A stretch of 64,000 nt of DNA. Source: CAVSWT01 sp963731745 (lineage in GTDB: Bacteria; Bacteroidota; Ignavibacteria; Ignavibacteriales; Ignavibacteriaceae). The DNA is taken from the NCBI GenBank assembly GCA_963731745.1, contig CAVSWT010000014.1:169942-233941 (forward strand), given 5' to 3'. Of this stretch, positions 43,781 through 53,322 are shown one piece after another; within the stretch, counting starts at the first letter, position 1, and each line of letters starts with the position of its first letter. The notes under the pieces are model-generated. The model saw nothing but the letters and a program-made list of their open reading frames with translations, had not been told where the DNA came from and made no database searches. Both the position numbers and the translations under genes were made by a program.

Positions 43781-46186
43781 TCATTTTATCAGCAGCATCT
43801 TTTTAGTTTTAATAAAGCCTCCGGTTTTCAAAGTATAAAAGTAAATTCCGCTAGCAAGAGTAGATGCATCAAAAGTAACTTCATAATTTCCCGGCAGCTG
43901 TTGTTTGTTAACTAGAGTCACAACTTCTCTTCCAAGTATATCGTAAACTTTAAGTGTAACTAACCCACCCCAGGCCCCTCCCTGGAGAGGACTTTGTGAA
44001 GAGGAAGGAATTGCATATTTAATTGTGGTTGTAGGGTTAAATGGGTTTGGATAATTTTGAAATAACTTATAGTTTGTGGGAAGTGATGTTTTTTTGTATT
44101 CATTAACCGAAGTTATGAGCTCTCCTCCTGAAAATGTTTTAATAATCTTTCCATAGGGGCCAACTAAATATCCTGTACTTTCATCCGTAAAAAACATCGC
44201 ATTGAAACTAGTACTTCCGGGAAATTCATCTGTTAAATCCGACCAACTATTACCTCCGTCTGTTGTTTTGAATAAAATATGAACGGGAATACCAAAAGTA
44301 TCGGAAGTACATATTGCATAACCAATGCTGTCACTAACAAATTGAATTTGTACTGGAACACTATGGTTGTCAATTGCTGCATCTGTCCACGTATCTCCTT
44401 TATCTGTAGTTTTAAATATTTGTCCTTTTTTTCCAAAGAAACCCGTGGTTGAATTAATAAAATCAACCTTGCTATTTAAATTTTGATTATTATATCCAAC
44501 AGAAAGAGTATCCCAATTATCCCCGCCATCTATCGTTCTATAAAGCCTGGAATCGCCCGATATAAATCCAAGATTTTCATCAGCAAAGTAGACATATTGT
44601 TTATCATGCATGTTGCTATTAATATTGAGAGGCGACCACATATTTCCGCCATCAGTGGTTTTGATAGCTCCATCCCCGGTTGCAGGATCTCTATATACAG
44701 CAAAGCCAAGATTGTTGTTAACAAAATGAACATCGAGAAAAATTGGGTTCGAAGAAGAAACCCCGGTGTTTAATTCATTCCAGGATTTTCCGCCGTCAAT
44801 TGTTTTTATTAATTTGGAACCGGCAATAAATCCAGTCATTTCATCAATAAAAAAAATGGAATTAAAAAAAGCATTGGATGGAGAAAAGGAAGAATCAACA
44901 TAAATTACATTCCAATTTTCACCTGCATCACTTGTTTTATAAACTTTTAGTTTCGAGAAACCACTTAATCCGGCAGCATAACCGATTGATGGTGAAGTAA
45001 AGTAAACTCCATAAAAACTAGTTGAAATATCTCCGCTTATTTGTTCCCAGTTTTCACCTCCATCAATTGTCAGTAATATAGTTCCGCGATTACCAAAAGC
45101 ATAAGCGGAGTCAGCAGAAACGTGAGTAATGGAACGAATATATTGCTGATTGTCATTATTACCTTTATTCCATGTATCCCCACCATCCTTTGTGTAATAA
45201 ATTGCGCCCCCGTAACCTCCAATAATAGCATTAGTACTGCTGCCGGCCGATAGCGCCTTCATAAAAGCAGTTTGAACAGCAAAAACAGAATCCCAGCTTT
45301 CCCCATCATCAGTGCTTCTTGCAACTATATCTAAATTGGTTGCCGGGTCATATCCTAAAATAAAAATCGGATCGTTTTGCATAGTTTTATTAAGAGGAGT
45401 AGATATGTTTTTATCAATGCTGGACACAGTTTTCCACTTTCTTGAAAAAAGTGCTGTTCTACGGGTGGCATTTGTGGAGTGATTAGTGCTTAAAGGATGC
45501 CATTTGTCAGAGCTTTCGGGATCATTAGGGTTCATCACCTGATCCTTTAAATATATATTCGTTTTTGTAATATCCGAATTTCCATCATGCTCACCAACAG
45601 CAATGCCTCTGCCGGTTGCCGTAAATAGCACATCATTTAATATTTCATTAGCATCAATTGGGGTGTTGGTAAAGTTTTTACCGCTGTCTACAGAAGTATA
45701 AATATTACCAATAGAAGTCTCAGTAATATTTATATCATTATCTCTATCGTTTACTACTACACCAGTAATACGATTATCTAAAGTCGCCCTTCTACTTATT
45801 ATAAAGTCTTCAATATCTGATCTCGGTTCTATAGTGTAGTATGTATGGGATTTACCGGTATATTTATCATAAGTAATAATAAAAGCTGCTTGAGCAAAAG
45901 CACTTATAGGATTCGACGACGTAACCGTACTTGCAGCAATTACCTCTTCATGTAAATATGCTTCATATTTTTTTTTCAATTTTTTATCTGCGTATATTAT
46001 TGAACCACCGTAACCTCCTATCAGAAAACCATCGGGGAAGTTAATGGAAGTTGTAAAATCATCACCGGACGGCAATGGGTTTTGCCAGTCCCAGATGGTT
46101 GGATAATCAAATTGCGGAAATAAATAAGTCCCGAAGCAAACAATAAAAAAAAGAACCATAGAGAAATTTCTGTATGACAAATGCAT
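43781..46186 (-). CDS. Ycf48/BNR-repeat secreted protein with T9SS domain
   Basis: An 801-residue exported beta-propeller protein. The signal is at about residues 8-25 (MVLFFIVCFGTYLFPQ). Repeats with the BNR/Ycf48 hallmarks run through the body: STDDGESWDSVF, TKDGGDTWNKGN, TIDGGENWEQISG, TSDAGENWNVIY, TTDGGNMWSPLN, TTDKGDTWTDA. The C-terminus is a T9SS domain (YPNPFNPTTTIKYAIP...KKMLLIK) containing the insert SPLQGGAWGGL. Such proteins are surface proteins of unknown ligand, often annotated as photosystem II assembly-like. GTGAGGGTAAGAA precedes the ATG. Confidence 0.88.
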   Translation of the reverse strand: MHLSYRNFSMVLFFIVCFGTYLFPQFDYPTIWDWQNPLPSGDDFTTSINFPDGFLIGGYGGSIIYADKKLKKKYEAYLHEEVIAASTVTSSNPISAFAQAAFIITYDKYTGKSHTYYTIEPRSDIEDFIISRRATLDNRITGVVVNDRDNDINITETSIGNIYTSVDSGKNFTNTPIDANEILNDVLFTATGRGIAVGEHDGNSDITKTNIYLKDQVMNPNDPESSDKWHPLSTNHSTNATRRTALFSRKWKTVSSIDKNISTPLNKTMQNDPIFILGYDPATNLDIVARSTDDGESWDSVFAVQTAFMKALSAGSSTNAIIGGYGGAIYYTKDGGDTWNKGNNDNQQYIRSITHVSADSAYAFGNRGTILLTIDGGENWEQISGDISTSFYGVYFTSPSIGYAAGLSGFSKLKVYKTSDAGENWNVIYVDSSFSPSNAFFNSIFFIDEMTGFIAGSKLIKTIDGGKSWNELNTGVSSSNPIFLDVHFVNNNLGFAVYRDPATGDGAIKTTDGGNMWSPLNINSNMHDKQYVYFADENLGFISGDSRLYRTIDGGDNWDTLSVGYNNQNLNSKVDFINSTTGFFGKKGQIFKTTDKGDTWTDAAIDNHSVPVQIQFVSDSIGYAICTSDTFGIPVHILFKTTDGGNSWSDLTDEFPGSTSFNAMFFTDESTGYLVGPYGKIIKTFSGGELITSVNEYKKTSLPTNYKLFQNYPNPFNPTTTIKYAIPSSSQSPLQGGAWGGLVTLKVYDILGREVVTLVNKQQLPGNYEVTFDASTLASGIYFYTLKTGGFIKTKKMLLIK
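43965..44005 (-). repeat. CCCTCC/GGAGGG palindromic element in a T9SS sorting domain (copy 2)
   Basis: CCCACCCCAGGCCCCTCC with the partner GGAGAGGACTTTG. On the minus strand it encodes SQSPLQGGAWGGL between KYAIPSS and VTLKVYDILG. It is nearly identical to the copy at 40978-41019. Confidence 0.75.
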
Positions 46187-46594
46187 TTCTTACCCTCACT
46201 TATATTGAATGAAAAGTAGATTTACAATTCTTTTAATAAACTTTTTATTTATTTTATGGGCCAGCAGAAATAATAGCAGGCTAGTTATTTTTTAAAGCAT
46301 TATAGGATCGGGTTCTAGATGATACCCTGACTCTATTTTATATTCAGAAGTTTAATAAGTTGGGTTAAGCATTTACTTTTTTGAAGTTAAGGACTTTTGA
46401 AAATAAATGCAATAAAAGAGAGAATTTATCAACATATCAATTTAAGTATATTAAAAAATTTAGGATGAATAAACTTTTATTAAATAATAATATCGAGCAT
46501 CTAAGACAAAAATATTTATGGGAATGGCCTACATAAGTTCTAAATGATTTTGTGAATAAATAATCTTATTAAATAAAAATTTAAGGATAGTCTG
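46187..46594. other. 408-bp gap without recognisable gene
   Basis: An AT-rich stretch between two divergent genes. It should hold promoters for both, but I see no strong -35/-10 pair, hairpin or repeat. The last bases before 46595 include AAGGATAGTCTG as a ribosome-binding site. Confidence 0.5.
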
Positions 46595-47155
46595 ATGAAA
46601 AAAATGATTTTCTTTCTTGCCATAATTTCCTTTATGAACATACCAAAGAATGTGAAAGCGGGAGATATGCCGGGGTTAGATAATTCATCTCAAGAAATAA
46701 AAAGCTTTAATGATTTGATAGGCACATGGGATTGTAAATCAATAAGCAGGAATCAGGATGGTTCATGGAAGACTGATACAGTAAACGCAACCTGGGTCTG
46801 GTTTAATATTTTAAATGGAGAAGCAGTGCAAGATATTTTTTACGCAGGAGTTGAACCGGCAAATACTAAATCAGCAACTTTCAGCGGCACCAATATCAGG
46901 ATATATAATCCTAATGATAAAATTTGGAATATGGCCTGGTTCGATACAAATAACAGAAAAATTGGAATATTTACAGCAGTAGAGAAAAAAGATACAATTT
47001 TAATGGAAGGCAAAAACGCTTTGGGTAGAGAGATCAGGAATGTGTTTTCAGATATCTCTGAAACTAAATTTACATGGACACAATTCTGGACTTTTGATGA
47101 CGGAAAGACCTGGATTGATGTCTCAAAAATTTGGTGTACTAAAGTAACGGATTAA
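46595..47155 (+). CDS. Exported DUF1579-like protein of unknown function
   Basis: A 186-residue protein with a short signal (MIFFLAIISFMNIPKNVKAG) followed by a lipocalin-like beta-barrel pattern: SFNDLIGTWDCKSISRNQDG, VWFNILNGEAVQDIFYAG and IRIYNPNDKIWNMAWFDT, ending FTWTQFWTFDDGKTW. The GTW...NG...Y pattern resembles DUF1579-type proteins and lipocalin-like domains. Function unknown. It is alone on its strand here, between T9SS cargo and cysteine genes. Confidence 0.7.
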   Translation: MKKMIFFLAIISFMNIPKNVKAGDMPGLDNSSQEIKSFNDLIGTWDCKSISRNQDGSWKTDTVNATWVWFNILNGEAVQDIFYAGVEPANTKSATFSGTNIRIYNPNDKIWNMAWFDTNNRKIGIFTAVEKKDTILMEGKNALGREIRNVFSDISETKFTWTQFWTFDDGKTWIDVSKIWCTKVTD

Positions 47156-47452
47156 AAAATGATGAACACAGAATTAATTTGTTAACTCTTATAATTCATT
47201 ACATACTTTTAATCATTAAAGACAATTAATGAAAATTTTTTTTTCATATTAGCCTAAACGTATTTAAATAAATTCAAACGCAAAATGAAAAAATCGCACT
47301 AAGCTAAATTATTATATCTCATTTAACATTCAGGCAAGATTTAATTTATAAAGTAATTCATCACTCCGCGAATGATTCACGGATTTTCTGATTGTTGTAT
47401 TGCCTGACGTACGCAGATCATTTATAAATATTATTTTACAGTCTCTCTATTT

Positions 47453-48364
47453 TTAAAACAACCCTTCAATCGATAGATATCTTTCGCCTGTATCATAATT
47501 AAATGTCAATATTTTATTTCCTTTAGGAATTTCAGGTAATTTTTTTGAAACTGCTGCTAAAGAAGCTCCTGATGAAAGCCCAACCAGTAAACCTTCTTCC
47601 TTAGCTGATCTTTGAGCAAATTCAATCGCAGATTCTTTAGATACCTGGATAGTTCCATCAAGCAATGAAACATCCATAACATTTGGAATAAAGCCCGCGC
47701 CAATACCTTGAATGGGATGCGGTCCCGGCTTACCGCCTGAAATAACCGGTGAAAGTTCCGGTTCAACAGCGAACACTTTTATATTTTTAAATTTATCTTT
47801 CAAAACTTTAGCAACACCGGTTATATGGCCGCCGGTTCCAACGCCGGTTATTAAATAATCAAGTCCATCCGGAAAATCCGTTAATATTTCCTGTGCTGTG
47901 TGGTTTACATGTGCGGCTACATTTGCCGGATTATCAAATTGCTGGGGCATCCAGGCATTTGTATTCTTTGCTACCAGCTCACCGGCTTTTTCAATTGCGC
48001 CCTTCATTCCCAATTCACGCGGAGTTAATTCAAATGTAGCGCCGTATGCAGACATTAATTTTCTTCTTTCAATTGACATGGATTCAGGCATAACAAGAAT
48101 TAATCTGTAACCTTTATACGCTGCAACCATTGCAAGTCCGATGCCTGTATTACCTGAAGTAGGTTCAATTATAACGCTATCCTTTTTAAGAATCCCGTTC
48201 TGCTCAGCATCTTCAATCATTGATAACGCAATTCTATCTTTAATGCTTCCACCGGGATTCGCTCGTTCACATTTAACCCATACATCATAATCGCTGCCGA
48301 ACAGTTTATTGATTTTAATATGCGGCGTTTTGCCGATGCTTTCAAGAACATTATTGTATTTCAT
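47453..48364 (-). CDS. cysK: Cysteine synthase A (O-acetylserine sulfhydrylase)
   Basis: A PLP enzyme making cysteine from O-acetylserine and sulfide. It has the PLP lysine in NPGGSIKDRIALSM (about residue 42), the phosphate/substrate loop EPTSGNTGIGLAM, GVGTGGHITGV, and LSSGASLAAV. At 303 residues it is full length. GGAGCAAAC precedes the ATG. It lies 14 bp after cysE on the same strand, so acetylserine synthesis and use are co-transcribed, and the two proteins may form the cysteine synthase complex. Confidence 0.96.
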   Translation of the reverse strand: MKYNNVLESIGKTPHIKINKLFGSDYDVWVKCERANPGGSIKDRIALSMIEDAEQNGILKKDSVIIEPTSGNTGIGLAMVAAYKGYRLILVMPESMSIERRKLMSAYGATFELTPRELGMKGAIEKAGELVAKNTNAWMPQQFDNPANVAAHVNHTAQEILTDFPDGLDYLITGVGTGGHITGVAKVLKDKFKNIKVFAVEPELSPVISGGKPGPHPIQGIGAGFIPNVMDVSLLDGTIQVSKESAIEFAQRSAKEEGLLVGLSSGASLAAVSKKLPEIPKGNKILTFNYDTGERYLSIEGLF

Positions 48365-48378
48365 GTTTGCTCCTATTT

Positions 48379-49248
48379 TTAAATTATAAATTCCATTGTA
48401 TCAAAATAATTTTCGTTTGAACGTACTTTCATTTCCATCTTACTATAAACAACAGAATTCGGCGGAACACTTTGAGTCACCCACGCATTTCCACCAATTA
48501 AACTCCCCTGTCCAACCACCGTCTCGCCGCCTAAAATTACTGCTTGTGAATATATGATAACATTGTCTTTAATTGTCGGATGGCGTTTAATGTTTGAAAG
48601 GGATTTATCGACACTCAAAGCTCCAAGTGTAACGCCTTGATATATTTTTACATTCTTACCAATTATTGTTGTTTCACCAATAACAATTCCAGTACCGTGA
48701 TCAATAAAAAAAGGACAGCCAATTTCAGCACCGGGATGAATATCAATTCCTGTGATTTCATGAGCATGTTCAGTTAGGATTCTGGGTACGATTGAAACAT
48801 CTGATTTGTAGAGTTCATGCGCAAGTCTGTATATGGCGATTGCCATAAAACCAGGATAAGCTAGTATAACTTCATCGATGCTTTCAGCTGCGGGATCGCC
48901 TTTGTAAATTGCCTCTGCATCTAACCACAGCATATCGTGAACTTTAGGCACTTCAGAAATAAAAGTTTTTGCAATTTGAGAGGCATTTCCTTTAGTGTTT
49001 GAATTACCATTTCCGTTAACATTCTTTAGAATAGAAATTAAATTTCTTTCCATCAGTTGAAGCTTGGCAATAACATCTTCCGGCGAATAATAAACTCTGC
49101 TTGAGAAATGCGGAAACAGTAAACCAATCAATTCATTTAATAATTCAATTGATTCTTTTTTTAATGATGAATTGCAAGTGTGAGTTTCTCTTTTGCTTAA
49201 CAGTTTTTCTGCAAAGTTGTTAAACTCTTTATCTTTTAAATCAAACAT
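48379..49248 (-). CDS. cysE: Serine O-acetyltransferase
   Basis: Makes O-acetylserine from serine and acetyl-CoA. The N-terminal helical domain is followed by a left-handed beta-helix with hexapeptide repeats. Signatures are TEHAHEITGIDIHPGAEIG, FFIDHGTGIVIGETTIIG (catalytic His/Asp) and VILGGETVVGQGSLIGG. About 289 residues. A TTG six bases upstream is possible, but the ATG at 49248 is preferred. It ends with a short tail instead of the E. coli C-terminus (EMKVRSNENYFDTMEFII), and the Ile end could fit the CysK active site. Confidence 0.93.
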   Translation of the reverse strand: MFDLKDKEFNNFAEKLLSKRETHTCNSSLKKESIELLNELIGLLFPHFSSRVYYSPEDVIAKLQLMERNLISILKNVNGNGNSNTKGNASQIAKTFISEVPKVHDMLWLDAEAIYKGDPAAESIDEVILAYPGFMAIAIYRLAHELYKSDVSIVPRILTEHAHEITGIDIHPGAEIGCPFFIDHGTGIVIGETTIIGKNVKIYQGVTLGALSVDKSLSNIKRHPTIKDNVIIYSQAVILGGETVVGQGSLIGGNAWVTQSVPPNSVVYSKMEMKVRSNENYFDTMEFII

Positions 49249-49254
49249 AACCAA

Positions 49255-49555
49255 AACCTAAAATTAATTATACTATCATGAAGGATTGATCATAAATTTT
49301 TAAAATCAACTTTCGAATGATAAATTTTTAAAATAAATCGGGAACAGGCAAAGGTAGTTATTTTTTTTGATAATTAAATTGAGAAGGGACAAATATTTTA
49401 AAATCAATTCCAACATTCATGAGCTATTAAACTTGGAATTTTTTTCAATACAATAGTATTGAAAATTAAACTACTAAAGACAGTTTACAATGAAGGTTAT
49501 TAAATTATTATTTCTTTTATAACCAATTTATGCTGCATTGTTTCAAGTAGAATAT
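49255..49555. other. 301-bp gap upstream of cysE
   Basis: AT-rich, with no gene. An inverted repeat, TTTTTCAATAC / GTATTGAAAA, lies near 49438-49464. It could terminate the lipoprotein gene transcribed towards it from 52033, but no clean T run follows. The promoter of cysE should lie in the first part; none is clear. Confidence 0.4.
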
Positions 49556-52033
49556 TTAATTGTTTCGTTTAATCGTAACTTCCACAACCATACCCTTAAA
49601 TCGGGATTTTAAACTTGATACTCTATCGGCCTGTCCTTTATCCGGGCCGCAGCCGCCCGATAAGCCAATACGCCATTGGCTGCCTAAGTCTTCTATTGCA
49701 GTAGATTTATTCCCATGATCGCTTTGAGGGCCCGTCCAGGTACGGCTATACTCTTTACCGAAATATAAAGGATCGTTAAAGTGATAGGCATACATATCAT
49801 ATTGAGTTGCATCTTCATCTTTAGGAACGTAGATATAAGCATTCGCACAAGATCTTCCTGCATCGGCTGAAGTTTCTTCGATTCCCCAGCTTCCTTCAAT
49901 TACTGTTTTTTTCTGTTCAACTAAAATTTCTGCAGTAGCATTTCCCAATGATTCAGACTTGCCATTACGCATTCGGAATACTTCAACTGTTACATTGTCT
50001 GTCCCTTCAGCATTATTTCCATGTACTATCCAGGAGGCCACATCCAAAGGAGATACATAGTAGTTTCCACCTGTTACAAAACCTCCGAAAATTCCCTTAG
50101 TTGACCAGGTGTAGCTGAATTCATCTCCCGACTGTTTAAGTTCATCTGGAACTTCTGCTTGAAATTTTTGAACATCCGGCGGCCATAAAGATTTTTTACG
50201 TGGAATAATTTTAATTCTTAGCTCTCTTATTTTTACATTCACAGATGCATCGCCAATTGAATTTCTTTTTTGACCGTCAATTTCAAAAGCTTCAACTTTT
50301 ACACTATCATCGCCGGTAGTTGAACCGTCCGATATATATTCAACTACATTAGCGGTAGTCGTAAAGTCTTTTCCCTGATGGATATTGTCTTTTATATTTC
50401 CATGTGCACCTGAAGTTGACCATTGATATTCTATTTTAGGCGCGTTATCTCCTGTGGCTGAAGGTACTGTTGCGGTAAATGATATTTTATCGCCTTTAAC
50501 TATATCACCAAGCTGCGGGGTTAATTTTACTTTGGATTTGTTAACTGTAATATCCCAGGTTTCTGCGAGCGCAGAATTATCAAAAGCCCGTGCCTGGGCA
50601 AAGGTATCAAAGCCTGTTAAAATCGCATCAACTCCGCCAATAGCTTTTACAAAAGATTTTCCGACTTCTAAAAATTTAGAGCCTTTTCCCAACTCTTTGC
50701 CGCTTATTTCCGCTAAAGTTTTTACGAAGTTTAAATAAGATTCCTGCACTAAACCATCTGTGAGTAATGCATTAATACCATCCTGTATGGCTTCCTTTAC
50801 ATTACCGGATAAAGCTTTTTTCCAGATATTAGGTGCGGTTTGTGCCAATGTATTTATTAGTAAACTAATTGCCCCTTGAGCTTTTTCATTCTTTAAGGCT
50901 TTATTAATGGCATCGCCTTTAAGCGGAAGAATTGTAGTTGTAACGAAAGGGACAAGAAAATCAATAACGACAGACTTTTTAATTAGGTCCGAAAGCTCAT
51001 TTTGCCTGCTTGTTGAAAGACTACCTATAGAGCCATCATGAACGCCTATTCCAATCACAGTCACTTTATACTCTGTTTTAGTTGCATCATCAGGCACAAC
51101 CTGTAGGTCTATAGTTTCTGAAGAAATACCGGAATAGGCGGAATTATTTAGGTTCCAAATATAACTTATCCCTTGTTGGGCAACAGCAGCCGTAATGTCA
51201 TTTACAGTGCCCCAAAAAGATGTTGCTCCTTTAGTAGCTGAGAGTTCTAATTTTTTTATTTCTGCTGCCGGAGAAACTCTATCAATATAAGCAATTGCCC
51301 TTCTGCGGAAATCATTGCGTATCACAATATCATTTAATCCGGGCTGAAGAATTGTAATTCCGCTTTTGGGAGTTGGGGGTTGTATTCTAACACCGTCTGT
51401 AACCGGTGGGGCTGGGGTATCCGAACCAAGCAGCTTTGCAGCAGTTTGAGCACATATTGGATTTAATACGGAAAGTGCTCCTGTGATTGTATAAGGAGAA
51501 TTTGATAATGCAGATTCAACAGAAGATGTTACGGGGTCAATTTCTGTGCTCAAAGCAAGTTCTTTAATAAGAGCACTTTGAAGTTCATCAGGCATTTGCC
51601 AGCCGCCTGTATCAAAATAAATTAATGCTTCAGCAGTAGTTCGGGCCGAAATTGTTGCCTTCCCGGTAGAAGGATCAACCCATCCCATCAGCACAATGTC
51701 TCCATTTGAATTATAAACTCTAACAAGCCGCATGTCATCTTTATAAACTTTATGAGAAACTGATCCATCCGCAGAAATTGGATATTCTTGATCAATAGCA
51801 GAGGTAAGAGTTAGATCTTCAGCTTTTAATGGTGAGTTGGCAGGAAGGATAATAGTAGTATTTACCGTTACTAAATCAGGATTAGAAGTATCTCCTCCTG
51901 TATCGTCACCGGGACTAGTTGGCTCCGGACTTTTACAGCTTTGGAAGAAAAAAAGTAATATAACCGGGAGGTAAAGAATTAATTTTCTGAGCCCAATTTT
52001 TTTTGTTGGAAATTTTGAGGATAAGAGTTTCAT
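49556..52033 (-). CDS. Large lipoprotein with repeated Ig-like modules, unknown function
   Basis: An 825-residue lipoprotein: signal LILYLPVILLFFFQSC, with Cys lipidation and a PEPTSPGDDTGGDTSN spacer. The middle is mainly helical (LIKKSVVIDFLVPFVTTTIL). The C-terminal part has two related Ig-like modules, one with EYQWSTSGAHGNIKD and the other with TYTWSTKGIFGGFVTGG, each followed by DSVKVEAFE- or DNVTVEVFR-type strands. AGGAGAGTATT precedes the ATG. It probably sits on the outer membrane, as Bacteroidota lipoproteins of this kind often do. No family recognised. Confidence 0.72.
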   Translation of the reverse strand: MKLLSSKFPTKKIGLRKLILYLPVILLFFFQSCKSPEPTSPGDDTGGDTSNPDLVTVNTTIILPANSPLKAEDLTLTSAIDQEYPISADGSVSHKVYKDDMRLVRVYNSNGDIVLMGWVDPSTGKATISARTTAEALIYFDTGGWQMPDELQSALIKELALSTEIDPVTSSVESALSNSPYTITGALSVLNPICAQTAAKLLGSDTPAPPVTDGVRIQPPTPKSGITILQPGLNDIVIRNDFRRRAIAYIDRVSPAAEIKKLELSATKGATSFWGTVNDITAAVAQQGISYIWNLNNSAYSGISSETIDLQVVPDDATKTEYKVTVIGIGVHDGSIGSLSTSRQNELSDLIKKSVVIDFLVPFVTTTILPLKGDAINKALKNEKAQGAISLLINTLAQTAPNIWKKALSGNVKEAIQDGINALLTDGLVQESYLNFVKTLAEISGKELGKGSKFLEVGKSFVKAIGGVDAILTGFDTFAQARAFDNSALAETWDITVNKSKVKLTPQLGDIVKGDKISFTATVPSATGDNAPKIEYQWSTSGAHGNIKDNIHQGKDFTTTANVVEYISDGSTTGDDSVKVEAFEIDGQKRNSIGDASVNVKIRELRIKIIPRKKSLWPPDVQKFQAEVPDELKQSGDEFSYTWSTKGIFGGFVTGGNYYVSPLDVASWIVHGNNAEGTDNVTVEVFRMRNGKSESLGNATAEILVEQKKTVIEGSWGIEETSADAGRSCANAYIYVPKDEDATQYDMYAYHFNDPLYFGKEYSRTWTGPQSDHGNKSTAIEDLGSQWRIGLSGGCGPDKGQADRVSSLKSRFKGMVVEVTIKRNN

Positions 52034-52196
52034 AATACTCTCCTAAAAATTATTTGTTATCTGTTAGTGACACAGATTATGTCCAAACTATTTGATCATG
52101 GGTATTTAGAGTTTATGTTATGAACATTGCGGCGGTATATTTTATAATGCGCAAAAAAGATTTAATTTGGCTCACGAGTGTTAAATTTTATCTTTC

Positions 52197-53132
52197 TTAG
52201 GAAAGCAAAGAATATCTAATTAATAATTTATTACCATCATGCCAGCGAAACCAAGCTTCGTCTACTTTATTATAATCATTATCAAGTAAACGCACTTTTA
52301 GCCAGCTTTCTTTAACCATGATAGGACTTAAGTATGAATATTTCTTCAGCGGAATAGTGGAAGCATGCAAAAGCGGTTTTATCCTGAGCGGATTGTTTGT
52401 TTGATCAATAATTTCTACATCAAAAACAGACAATAGAAAATCAGGCCACAACAAAATTTGAACATCGGAAACCGAAAGCCATGATGTTAGCTGAGTTTGT
52501 TTATTAACTTCAACTTGAATCCAATCACGGCTTAAGGTTAAAATTTTTAAGTAAAGAATTTCATAATCCATTTTTAGATGTTCCGGATAAAACCAGGGCG
52601 GGGCGTAACTTATGCTGTATTGATTATTATCTGTTTCTTTAAAAACCAGACTATCATAGGGCAGATGTTCCGAAACATCTTTTTCAAGATTAGGTGAATA
52701 AAAATAAAGTATTCGTTTTTTATAAAAGTTTGGTTTCACCATCCCCAAACCCATATCAAAATTTTCATTCTGTTTTTTAGAAATATTTGAAAAGGACAAT
52801 GAGCTTAACATTAATGTCGGAGTGACTGTTCTCCTTTGTGGTACGGGATCTTCAATAGAACGGTTAGTGTTAAATTTATAAATTATCCATATTAACGGAA
52901 TGAGATTTAATATCAAGAGAAAAATTGTAATTTTTTTTAAGAGTTTCGGCTCGATCTTTTTAACAAAAATAATAGCCAAAGTTAGTGCTATAATACCCCC
53001 AATTACTCCATACCCCAAAACAGTTGCCCCGCCGGCTAAACCACTGTTTTTAGGCACAGCTATTCCGCCTGTAAATATTCCCAGAAAAAAACCACTTATT
53101 AAAGTAATGACGATAAAAAATATTTTCATCAT
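52197..53132 (-). CDS. Membrane protein with about three N-terminal helices, unknown function
   Basis: A 311-residue protein with hydrophobic segments at about residues 5-22 (FFIVITLISGFFLGIFTG), 34-56 (LAGGATVLGYGVIGGIIAL) and 68-88 (ITIFLLILNLIPLIWIIY), then a soluble beta-rich part of about 220 residues (YSISYAPPWFYPEHLKMDYE, SWLSVSDVQILLW, WFRWHDGNKLLI). It may be a membrane-anchored SH3-like or lipocalin-like domain, but I recognise no family. It is separated from the neighbouring lipoprotein gene by 163 bp. Confidence 0.6.
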   Translation of the reverse strand: MMKIFFIVITLISGFFLGIFTGGIAVPKNSGLAGGATVLGYGVIGGIIALTLAIIFVKKIEPKLLKKITIFLLILNLIPLIWIIYKFNTNRSIEDPVPQRRTVTPTLMLSSLSFSNISKKQNENFDMGLGMVKPNFYKKRILYFYSPNLEKDVSEHLPYDSLVFKETDNNQYSISYAPPWFYPEHLKMDYEILYLKILTLSRDWIQVEVNKQTQLTSWLSVSDVQILLWPDFLLSVFDVEIIDQTNNPLRIKPLLHASTIPLKKYSYLSPIMVKESWLKVRLLDNDYNKVDEAWFRWHDGNKLLIRYSLLS

Positions 53133-53322
53133 AGTTTAGTTCCGATTTGATTGGGATAAAGGAAAATAGTGAAATAAAATACTAAAATGTAATTTGGAGG
53201 TAATATTTTTAAATTAATTTTTAGTACTAAATTCAAATCGGGAATAAATTTAATTCACTTCTGAAGATTATATTTAAATTAATTAATGAGGAAAAAAATA
53301 ATTAAGTATTTTTAACCCTCTT

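Noticed and set aside
43781..46186. Photosystem II assembly factor (Ycf48) function
   Set aside because: The BNR/Ycf48 repeats are present, but the protein ends in a T9SS domain and no photosynthesis genes are seen; it is a surface protein.
47364..47382. Inverted repeat TCCGcGAATgATTCaCGGA as terminator of cysK
   Set aside because: The stem is interrupted and there is no T run on the minus strand beyond it, so it cannot be supported as a terminator.
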